NCBI RefSeq assembly: GCF_900100315.1
Contig: NZ_FNFF01000006.1
Span: forward strand, 186,001 to 250,000
Length of the DNA stretch: 64,000 bases
Source: Streptomyces indicus
GTDB lineage: Bacteria > Actinomycetota > Actinomycetes > Streptomycetales > Streptomycetaceae
Direction: 5' to 3'
The notes beneath the pieces are model-generated. The model saw only the letters and a program-made list of their open reading frames with translations. It searched no databases and was not told the origin of the DNA. A program made the position numbers and the translations under genes. The number at the start of each line of letters is the position of its first letter. The first letter of the stretch is position 1. Shown one piece after another: positions 57,578 through 64,000 of the stretch.

Positions 57578-58228
57578 TCAGCCGGACGCCACCGGCAGCA
57601 CATCCGGCGACAACGCCCCGGCCCGCGCCGCCGCAGCCGTCATCCGGCGCCGGTGGTGGCGCCGGCACAGCACCTCGTAACCGACCTCCTCCGGCGAGCG
57701 GTTCACATCGCCGACCACGACCTGCTCGCCGTCCACGACCATCTCGCCGCCCACCGTCCGCGCGTTGTGCGTGGCCCGCGCCCCGCACCAGCACATCGCC
57801 TCGACCTGAAGGGTCTCTATGCGGTCGGCCAGCTCGATCAGGCGCTGCGAGCCGGGGAACAGCTTCGTGCGGAAGTCCGTCGTGATCCCGAAGGCGAAGA
57901 CATCAAGCTCCAAGTCGTCCACGATCCGGGCCAGTTGGTCGATCTGCTCCGGCGCGAGGAACTGCGCCTCGTCCACGATCACGTAGTCCACCTTGCCGCC
58001 CTGCGACAGCTCGGCCACCACGTGCGCGTACAGATCGAAGCCCGCCCCGGCCTCCACCGCGTCCGTCACCAGACCGAGCCGGGAGGACAGCTTGCCCTCG
58101 CCGGCGCGGTCGTCGCGCGTGAAGATCATGCCCTGGAGACCGCGGGCCGAGCGGTTGTGCTCGATCTGGAGAGCGAGTGTGCTCTTTCCGCAGTCCATCG
58201 TTCCGGAGAAGAACACCAGCTCGGGCAT
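57578..58228 (-). CDS. tdk: Thymidine kinase
   Basis: 216 residues. The P-loop is GTMDCGKST (9-17), DEAQF is the Walker B/lid anchor with the catalytic Glu nearby, and a zinc site is formed by CWC and the later CRRH. It phosphorylates thymidine to dTMP for salvage. The ATG at 58228 has no strong ribosome site. It lies 56 bases downstream of the phosphodiesterase-family gene on the same strand. Confidence 0.95.
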   Translation of the reverse strand: MPELVFFSGTMDCGKSTLALQIEHNRSARGLQGMIFTRDDRAGEGKLSSRLGLVTDAVEAGAGFDLYAHVVAELSQGGKVDYVIVDEAQFLAPEQIDQLARIVDDLELDVFAFGITTDFRTKLFPGSQRLIELADRIETLQVEAMCWCGARATHNARTVGGEMVVDGEQVVVGDVNRSPEEVGYEVLCRRHHRRRMTAAAARAGALSPDVLPVASG

Positions 58229-58284
58229 GGGGGGTTGAGCGCCTTTCACGTAAAGGGGAGGGAGGGGAAGAAGGGGAACGGGTG

Positions 58285-59478
58285 TTACGAGCGGACCTGG
58301 AGGAGCGGGACCAGTTGCTCGACCGGGGTCATCGAGCCGTGGTTGCCCGTCATCAGGGACTCCTTCGGCTCGCGCTCCGTCGCGATGATCAGGACGTCGT
58401 CGCGGGCCGCGGCGATGACGTCGCCGAGCCGGTCGTGGACGCGCGGGTCGTACGTGTCCGGCGGGCCGAACCAGCCGGCCGCGAGGGCCTCGGCGCGCGA
58501 GGCCACCCAGAACTGCTCGCCGAGCACCTCGCGCCAGCAGGCCAGGACGTCGGCCTCGGCGCCGGGCACGGCGTACACATGGCGGGCGCGGCCCTCGCCG
58601 CCGAGCAGGGCGACGCCGGCGCGCAGCTCCCAGTCGTGGTCGAAGTCGATCCGGTGCTCCTCGTCGAAGGGGACGTCGAGCATGCCGTGGTCGGCGGTGA
58701 CGTAGAGGGCGCTGCGCGGCGGGAGCTGTTCGGCCAGGCGCTGCACGAGCCGGTCCACGTACATCAGCTGGCCGCGCCAGGCGTCGGAGTCCACGCCGTA
58801 GCGGTGGCCCTTGCCGTCGACCTCCGCGTAGTACGTGTAGACCAACGACCGGTCGCCGGCGGCCAGTTGTTCGGCCGCGAGGTCCATGCGGTCCTCGCCG
58901 GACAGGCGCCCGTGGAAGGTGCCGCCGCTCAGGGCGATCTTCGTCAGCGGGGTGTTCTGGAAGTGCGGCGAGGAGACCTGCGCGGTGTGCACCCCGGCAT
59001 CGTCGGCGAGCTGGAAGACCGTCGGGTACGGCTGCCAGACGCGCGGGGAGGTCCAGGGGGTCCAGCGCAGCTGGTTCATCAGCTCGCCGGTCTCGGGGTT
59101 GCGCACCGTGTAGCCGGGCAGGCCGTGGTTGCACGGCGGCAGACCCGTGCCGACCGAGGCGAGCGAGGTCGCGGTGGTGGCCGGGAAGCCGACGGTGATC
59201 GGGCTGCCGGTGCCGCCGCGCGAGCTCGCGATGAGGGAGGTCAGATACGGGGCCTCGTCGGGGTGGGCGAGCAGCTGCTGCCAGCCGAGGCCGTCGATGA
59301 GGAAGACGCAGTTGCGGTCGGCGGGCTCCAGCTCGGCGATCCGCGCCTCGAAACCGGGGACCTCCATGCCGGCCGCGAGGGTCGGCAGCAGATCCGCGAG
59401 CGAGCCGCTGCCGTACGCGGGGACGGGGGCGCTCTCGACCGGGAGGATCTCCGGCTCCTGCCAGGCGGGCTCGGCCAT
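58285..59478 (-). CDS. Alkaline-phosphatase-superfamily phosphodiesterase/nucleotide pyrophosphatase
   Basis: 397 residues. It shows LIDGLGW (metal Asp), the nucleophile Thr in GFPATTATSLASVGTG, AEVDGKGHRYG, and DHGMLDV with later NHGS as metal ligands. These fit the type I phosphodiesterase/NPP fold with two zinc ions. There is no signal peptide, so the enzyme is cytosolic. The substrate is unknown. Its ATG shares one base with the stop of the DUF5998 gene. Confidence 0.9.
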   Translation of the reverse strand: MAEPAWQEPEILPVESAPVPAYGSGSLADLLPTLAAGMEVPGFEARIAELEPADRNCVFLIDGLGWQQLLAHPDEAPYLTSLIASSRGGTGSPITVGFPATTATSLASVGTGLPPCNHGLPGYTVRNPETGELMNQLRWTPWTSPRVWQPYPTVFQLADDAGVHTAQVSSPHFQNTPLTKIALSGGTFHGRLSGEDRMDLAAEQLAAGDRSLVYTYYAEVDGKGHRYGVDSDAWRGQLMYVDRLVQRLAEQLPPRSALYVTADHGMLDVPFDEEHRIDFDHDWELRAGVALLGGEGRARHVYAVPGAEADVLACWREVLGEQFWVASRAEALAAGWFGPPDTYDPRVHDRLGDVIAAARDDVLIIATEREPKESLMTGNHGSMTPVEQLVPLLQVRS

Positions 59479-60065
59479 CAGCGCTGCGTGGCCGCGGTCG
59501 CCTCGGACAGCGCCTGCGCGAAGGCCAGCGTCTGGCGCACGGTCTCCGGGCCGTCGCCGGCCTCGCTGACGCGCAGGCTCAGGTCGTCGGCCGTCGAGTT
59601 GCCCGTGTAGCCGTGGTCCGCCTCGCAGTTGGGGTCGCCGCAGGCGGCGGGCTCCAGGTCGATGCGGGAGACGGCGCCCCAGCCGATGGTCAGCAGGACC
59701 TCGCGGGGCAGGGTGCCGGGCTGGTACTTCTCAGGGTTGGCGACGACGCGGCTGACCACGACGGAGGAGATGCGGCCGAGCTTCACGGACTCCGTGGACG
59801 TGGTCGCGTACGGCGTCGGCGAGCTGTTGTCGGCGGCCTGCTCGTCGGTGTGGCTGACGATGAAGCGCGTGCCGGTCAGGACGAGGACCGTGACATGGCG
59901 GCGCACCTCGTTGGCGTCGAAGGTGGTCTCCTGGTGCACGAGGTACGAGACGATCGGCTCCCCGCCGACGGCGGCCTCCACCGCCTCGGCCACAAGGGCC
60001 GGGTAATAGCCACTGCGCTCGATCGCCGCGCGCAGGCCCTGGGTCGTCGTACCGGTCTTCGCCAT
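59478..60065 (-). CDS. DUF5998 family protein
   Basis: 195 residues beginning MAKTGTTTQGLRAAIERSGYYPALVAEAV. A beta-rich core (VLVLTGTRFIVSHTDEQ, VVVSRVVANPEKY) and the pattern CGDPNCEADHGYTG suggest a PH-like or metal-touching domain; two cysteines and a histidine lie together. The function is unknown. It is the first gene of a coupled DUF5998-phosphodiesterase-tdk operon, conserved in Streptomyces as far as I recall. Confidence 0.88.
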   Translation of the reverse strand: MAKTGTTTQGLRAAIERSGYYPALVAEAVEAAVGGEPIVSYLVHQETTFDANEVRRHVTVLVLTGTRFIVSHTDEQAADNSSPTPYATTSTESVKLGRISSVVVSRVVANPEKYQPGTLPREVLLTIGWGAVSRIDLEPAACGDPNCEADHGYTGNSTADDLSLRVSEAGDGPETVRQTLAFAQALSEATAATQR

Positions 60066-60200
60066 GGGGTCATCCTACGGGGGTGAGGTGACAGGGGTGA
60101 CCGGGCTGGGGCAGGGAATGCGGGCGGTCGGTTCACTCCCGGTGTGAGCGCACCGTCACCTCCTGTGAGCCCGCCCTACCCCACCCACCCACCTGCGCAC

Positions 60201-63200
60201 TCAGTACACCGGCAGCGTCCGCGGCCCGAGATCGTCGCGGACCGGCGGCGGAGCCAGCCGCACCCGGGCGCTCAGCACATACGCCCCCTCGTGCGCGACG
60301 ATCACCGGCTCCAGGTCGACCGTGACCACCTGGGGGTGGTCGTCGAGCAGCCGGGACAGCCGCTGGATCAGCTCCTCCAGGGCCGCCGTGTCCACCGGGT
60401 CCGAGCCGCGCCAGCCGAAGAGCAGCGGCGCGGTCCTGATCGAACGGATCAGCGTGCCCGCGTCACGGTCCGTGACCGGGATCAGACGGTGGGCGGTGTC
60501 CCCGAGCAGCTGCGAGGGCGCTCCGGCGAGTCCGAAGGACATGACCGCGCCGACCCCGGGGTCCACGGAGGCCCGTACGAGGGTGTCCACTCCCCTGGGC
60601 ACCATGCGCTGCACGACCAGCCGCGACTCCTCGCCCTTGCCGTACATGCTGGTCAATTCGGCGTATGCAGTGCGCAGTTGCTCCTCGTTCGCGAGGTCGA
60701 GGCGCACGGCACCGAGGTCGGGGCGGTGCCGCAGGTGGGGGGCCGTGGCCTTGAGGGCCACGGGGTATCCCATGCGCGCGGCGGCCTCGACGGTGGCGGA
60801 CTCGTCGGTCGCGGCCAGCGATCCGGTCACTTCGATGCCGTAGAGCGCGAGGAGCCGGGCCGCGTCCGGGGCGGCGAGCTCGAAGCCGCCGGGCTCCGTG
60901 TGGGCGCGTCCGGCCGCCTCGATCAGTTCGTCCGCGGCCTGCTCGTCGATCCGTTCGAGCTCGGGCACCTTGCCGGGCTCGGTGGCCTCGCGCCGCCACT
61001 GCGCGTAGGCCCAGGCCTCACCGAGGGCGCGGGCGGCCCGCTCGGCGGCGGGGTAGGCGGGGATGGCCCAGGTCTCGCGCCCCGGTTCCTCACCGGCCTG
61101 CTCCGCCGCGCCCGACTCCGCACCCGAGCCCGACTCCGCACCCGAGCCCGCCGACGGCCCCGCCGCCCGGCCCCTCGCCTCCGAGGCGGACGCCGCCCAC
61201 GCTGCGGCGGCCGCGACCGCGGCACCGACCCCGCCCGTCACCGCCGACGGACCGGCCTCCCGCACGGAATCACCGGCCGCTTCCGGCGCAGCCCCCGCCT
61301 CCCCGGACGCCCCCGCACCCTCCGCACGCCCGGGCGCCGTCCGCGTAGCCGCCGACAGCGCCTCCGCCAGACCGCCCAGCTCCACCGCCACGACCACCAC
61401 CGGCTTCGCCGGGCCCGCGGCCGTGGCCTCGCGCAGGGCCGTGGCGAGGGCCTCGCGTCCGGCGGCTCCGTCGCCACCCTCCCGTACCCACGGAATCGCC
61501 GTGATCACCACGGCGTCGCAGGTCTCGTCCGCGAGGGCACGCGCCAGGGCGGCCCGGAAGTCCGCGGGGGTGGCGGAGGTGGTCAGGTCCAGGGGGCGCT
61601 GCGGGCGCAGGCCCTGGGCCAGGCAGGCGTCGTACGTGAGCAGGCCGAGCGATTCGGAGTTGCCGAGGATGCCCACGCGCGGCCCGGCCGGCAGCGGCTG
61701 GCCGGCGAGCAGCAGGCCCACGTCGACCAGCTCGGTGACGGTGTCGACCCGGATGACCCCGGCCTGGCGGAGCAGCGCCGAGACGGTGGCGTGCGGCAGG
61801 CGGGTGCCCGGCACGGCGTGGCCCGCAGGCGCGACCCCGCCGTGCCGTGCGCCCTGCACCACGACCAGCGGCTTGGCCAGGGCGGTGCGGCGGGCGAGGC
61901 GGGTGAACTTGCGCGGGTTGCCGATCGACTCCAGGTACATGAGGACGACGTCGGTGCGCGGGTCGTCGTACCAGTACTGAAGGACGTCGTTGCCCGAGAC
62001 GTCCGAGCGGTTGCCGGCGCTGACGAAGGAGGAGAGTCCGGCGCCGCGCCGGTGCAGTCCGGCGAGCAGCGCGATGCCGATGCCACCCGACTGGGTGAAG
62101 AGCCCGATCCGGCCCGCGGCGGGCAGTTCGGGCGCGAGGGAGGCGTTGAGGCGCAGCTCGGGTGCGGTGTTCAGGACACCGAACGCGTTCGGGCCGATCA
62201 GGCGCATGCCGTACGAGCGGGTGAGGCGCACCAACTCCCGCTGCCGCTCGCGCCCTTCGGGCCCGGACTCGGCGTACCCGGCGGACAGGACGACGAGTCC
62301 GCGGACGCCCTTCTCGCCGCACTCGGCGACGACGGCGGGCACCCGCTCGGCCGGTACGGCGATCACGGCGAGGTCGACGGGCTCCTCGACCGCCCGTACG
62401 GAGGTGACGGCGGGCACGCCCTCGATCTCCCCGGTCCCGGTGCCGAAGGAGGCGTTCACCGCGTACACCCGCCCGGTGAACCCGCCGCGGACCAGGTCCT
62501 GGAGGACCGTCCGGCCGACTCCGCCGGGCTGCCGGCCCACCCCGATCACGGCGACGGACGCGGGTTCGAGGATGCGCTGCACGGAGCGGGCCTCGGCGCG
62601 CTGTTCGCGGGCGCGCTGCACGGCGAGCGAGGCCTCGGTGGGTTCGAGGTCGAACTCCAGGCGGACGACGCCGTCCTCGAAGCTGCGCTTCTGGGTGTAG
62701 CCGGCGTCCGTGAACACCTTGATCATCTTGTTGTTGTTGGGCAGCACCTCGGCGGCGAAGCGCCGGATGCCCCGCTCGCGGGCGACGGCCGCGATGTGTT
62801 CCAGCAGCGCGGAGGCCACGCCCCTGCCCTGGTGGGCGTCCTGCACGAGGAAGGCGACCTCGGCCTCGTCGGCGTCCCCGGACGCGGGCCGCCCGTGCTC
62901 GTCGATCCGGTCGTAGCGCACCGTCGCGATGAACTCCCCGCCCACGGTGACCGCGAGTCCCACCCGGTCCACGTAGTCGTGGTGCGTGAAGCGGTGCACG
63001 TCCTTGTCGGACAGGCGCGGGTAGGGCGCGAAGAAGCGGTAGTACTTCGACTCGTCCGAGACCTGCTCGTAGAAGCTGACGAGGCGCCCGGCGTCCTCGG
63101 TGGTGATGGGCCTGATCCGGGCGGTGCCGCCGTCGCGCAGCACGATGTCGGCCTCCCAGTGCGCGGGATACGCGTAGGGCGCGTCCCCGGCGGACGCGTC

Positions 63201-63254
63201 CCGCGCGTCCTGAGCGGCGTTCGGCTGCGGCATCGGCTCCGGCGGCTGCTGCAT
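60201..63254 (-). CDS. GNAT-NDP-forming acyl-CoA synthetase fusion, Pat-type lysine acetyltransferase
   Basis: 1017 residues from ATG 63254. The GNAT domain is N-terminal (about 35-200; VAFLVQDAHQGRGVASALLEHIAAVARERG), followed by a CoA-binding domain (PASVAVIGVGRQPGGVGRTVLQDL), two ligase-CoA domains (IGLFTQSGGIGIALL, PRVGILGNSESLGLL), an Ala/Gly/Ser-rich linker (about 640-720) and a C-terminal ATP-grasp subdomain. GNAT-first order matches S. lividans Pat, the reverse of Salmonella Pat. Such enzymes acetylate and silence acyl-CoA synthetases. The gene diverges from ptsH. Confidence 0.92.
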   Translation of the reverse strand: MQQPPEPMPQPNAAQDARDASAGDAPYAYPAHWEADIVLRDGGTARIRPITTEDAGRLVSFYEQVSDESKYYRFFAPYPRLSDKDVHRFTHHDYVDRVGLAVTVGGEFIATVRYDRIDEHGRPASGDADEAEVAFLVQDAHQGRGVASALLEHIAAVARERGIRRFAAEVLPNNNKMIKVFTDAGYTQKRSFEDGVVRLEFDLEPTEASLAVQRAREQRAEARSVQRILEPASVAVIGVGRQPGGVGRTVLQDLVRGGFTGRVYAVNASFGTGTGEIEGVPAVTSVRAVEEPVDLAVIAVPAERVPAVVAECGEKGVRGLVVLSAGYAESGPEGRERQRELVRLTRSYGMRLIGPNAFGVLNTAPELRLNASLAPELPAAGRIGLFTQSGGIGIALLAGLHRRGAGLSSFVSAGNRSDVSGNDVLQYWYDDPRTDVVLMYLESIGNPRKFTRLARRTALAKPLVVVQGARHGGVAPAGHAVPGTRLPHATVSALLRQAGVIRVDTVTELVDVGLLLAGQPLPAGPRVGILGNSESLGLLTYDACLAQGLRPQRPLDLTTSATPADFRAALARALADETCDAVVITAIPWVREGGDGAAGREALATALREATAAGPAKPVVVVAVELGGLAEALSAATRTAPGRAEGAGASGEAGAAPEAAGDSVREAGPSAVTGGVGAAVAAAAAWAASASEARGRAAGPSAGSGAESGSGAESGAAEQAGEEPGRETWAIPAYPAAERAARALGEAWAYAQWRREATEPGKVPELERIDEQAADELIEAAGRAHTEPGGFELAAPDAARLLALYGIEVTGSLAATDESATVEAAARMGYPVALKATAPHLRHRPDLGAVRLDLANEEQLRTAYAELTSMYGKGEESRLVVQRMVPRGVDTLVRASVDPGVGAVMSFGLAGAPSQLLGDTAHRLIPVTDRDAGTLIRSIRTAPLLFGWRGSDPVDTAALEELIQRLSRLLDDHPQVVTVDLEPVIVAHEGAYVLSARVRLAPPPVRDDLGPRTLPVY

Positions 63255-63425
63255 GGGGCCAGGGTACGGGTCGCGCGCCCGCCGGGAGCGTTGCAGTCTA
63301 GGAGGACCTCGGGCCTGGGTCCGGGTGTCCCCGGGCTCCCGGTCCGGGTGGCCTGGGGCGTCAGGCCCTAGGTCGGACGGGCTGCGGACCAATGTCCTGC
63401 AGGACCATCCACCGCAGCATGAGAG

Positions 63426-63441
63426 ACTGGTCTAGACAAGG
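63426..63441. promoter_or_regulatory. DasR-responsive element (dre-like) upstream of ptsH
   Basis: ACTGGTCTAGACAAGG matches 13 of 16 positions of the dre consensus ACTGGTCTAGACCACT, including the whole left arm and centre. It ends 29 bases before the ptsH start. DasR control of ptsH by N-acetylglucosamine metabolites is established in S. coelicolor. Confidence 0.8.
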
Positions 63442-63470
63442 CTTGAGTGAAATCTGAAGGGCAGCATCAC

Positions 63471-63752
63471 ATGGCTGAGCGCCGCGTCAACGTCGGTTGG
63501 GCCGAGGGCCTCCACGCCCGTCCCGCCTCCATCTTCGTCCGTGCGGCCACGGCCGCCGGTGTCCCCGTGACGATCGCCAAGGCGGACGGCAACCCCGTCA
63601 ACGCGGCCTCGATGCTCGCGGTGCTCGGCCTGGGCGCCCAGGGCGGCGAAGAGGTCGTGCTCGCTTCCGAGGCCGAGGGCGCGGACGCCGCGCTCGACCG
63701 CCTGGCGAAGCTGGTCGCCGAGGGTCTCGAGGAGCTCCCCGAGACGGTCTGA
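63471..63752 (+). CDS. ptsH: HPr, phosphocarrier protein of the PTS
   Basis: 93 residues from ATG 63471 with GAAGGG upstream. The phospho-acceptor is His15 in GLHARPAS; Ser47 lies at the position of the regulatory serine (NAASML), although streptomycetes are not thought to use HPr kinase. HPr passes phosphate from enzyme I to EIIA (Crr) for N-acetylglucosamine and fructose uptake. The dre-like site upstream and the terminator downstream mark a single-gene transcript. Confidence 0.97.
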   Translation: MAERRVNVGWAEGLHARPASIFVRAATAAGVPVTIAKADGNPVNAASMLAVLGLGAQGGEEVVLASEAEGADAALDRLAKLVAEGLEELPETV

Positions 63753-63770
63753 CCCGTCGGGATTTCCCGC

Positions 63771-63809
63771 ACCGAGCCGCTGCCACCGATCCGGTGGCAG
63801 CGGCTCGGT
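63771..63809 (+). terminator. ptsH terminator, 17-bp perfect stem
   Basis: 63771-63787 and 63793-63809 are exact reverse complements around GATCC, followed by CGTTT. The stem begins 18 bases after the ptsH stop. Confidence 0.93.
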
Positions 63810-64000
63810 CGTTTACGGGGGCCATTTCCCGAACCCACTGCCCGCCGCCCGCTTTTCACTCCGTAAGGCTCCGTACCGCTCCGCACGGTCTCCGTACCGT
63901 AAATCCCGGAAGCGAAATAGCGTGCGGGCATACGAAATAGACCCCCGCCGAATTCACCTCTTTGTATACGGCCCGCTTGTTAAGCGCGCCCGCCCGCCAT
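63810..64000. other. Gene-free end of window
   Basis: No open frame is supported. Composition is richer in A and T than the rest (63915-63980), which is typical of a promoter region for a gene beyond the window. The only start-like triplet at the edge, 63998-64000 on the minus strand, is closed by a stop after six codons. Confidence 0.6.

Noticed and set aside
63998..64000. Minus-strand ATG at the window edge
   Set aside because: A TAA stop follows after six codons, so no gene begins there.

Overview
The window is from a Streptomyces chromosome. Almost every third codon position is G or C, and the gene set is typical of the genus: sepH, the cutRS two-component pair, DUF3710, DUF4193 and DUF3093 proteins, a coproporphyrin-type ferrochelatase with a cysteine cluster, an N-terminal-GNAT protein acetyltransferase, HPr with a DasR-like site, and several HTH/NB-ARC/TPR regulators. 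From memory the two flanks (about 1-17 kb and 57.5-63.8 kb) follow the gene order of the S. coelicolor core around SCO5841-SCO5870; this was not checked by alignment.

Left core (1-17 kb): partial FtsX permease; DUF3710, dut and thioesterase in one overlapping operon; DUF3093; a membrane-associated protein; DUF4193; cutR-cutS; a 53-residue protein; hemH-suhB; an MFS exporter overlapping a sugar-lactone-oxidase-like flavoprotein; a Pro-Thr-tailed membrane protein; sepH; a nest of intergenic repeats; and a two-domain rhodanese. From 17 to 30.6 kb the content is mixed: a two-domain VOC protein, a GlxA-like copper-radical oxidase, a MarR regulator, an AhpD-like protein, an 825-residue NB-ARC/TPR regulator, an SRPBCC protein, a hydroxyacid dehydrogenase coupled to a DUF2264 protein, a histidine-rich metal-binding protein and a double-RCK NAD-binding membrane protein.

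The accessory block (30.6-50.8 kb) is the most interesting part. A minus-strand, translationally coupled operon encodes KAS III, acyl carrier protein, KAS II, an acyl-CoA-oxidase-like flavoprotein and a short-chain dehydrogenase. Upstream lie a phosphopantetheinyl-transferase-fold protein that lacks all three usual metal ligands and an unknown protein. Around it are three paralogous HTH+TPR regulators and two NB-ARC regulators (one LuxR-type with a 75-residue Ser-Asp/Gly repeat). Two of these five regulators carry the rare TTA codon, so they are probably bldA-dependent. A direct repeat, TTCAAC-N3/4-TTCAAC, occurs in front of the KAS III operon, between the unknown gene and the first regulator, and three times in front of a PLP-dependent decarboxylase. 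I read this as a small, developmentally gated regulon for making or modifying an ACP-bound short acyl chain. No NRPS or PKS is visible to use it.

Next (50.9-57.5 kb) come a 57-residue proline-rich peptide gene with its own strong terminator, then a lipoprotein, MacA-like adaptor, ABC ATPase, MacB-like permease, response regulator and sensor kinase. Both the lipoprotein and the sensor domain carry several extracytoplasmic cysteines. The right core (57.5-63.8 kb) holds tdk, a phosphodiesterase/phosphatase-family protein, DUF5998, the acetyltransferase and ptsH. No tRNA, rRNA, CRISPR array, prophage or insertion sequence was seen.
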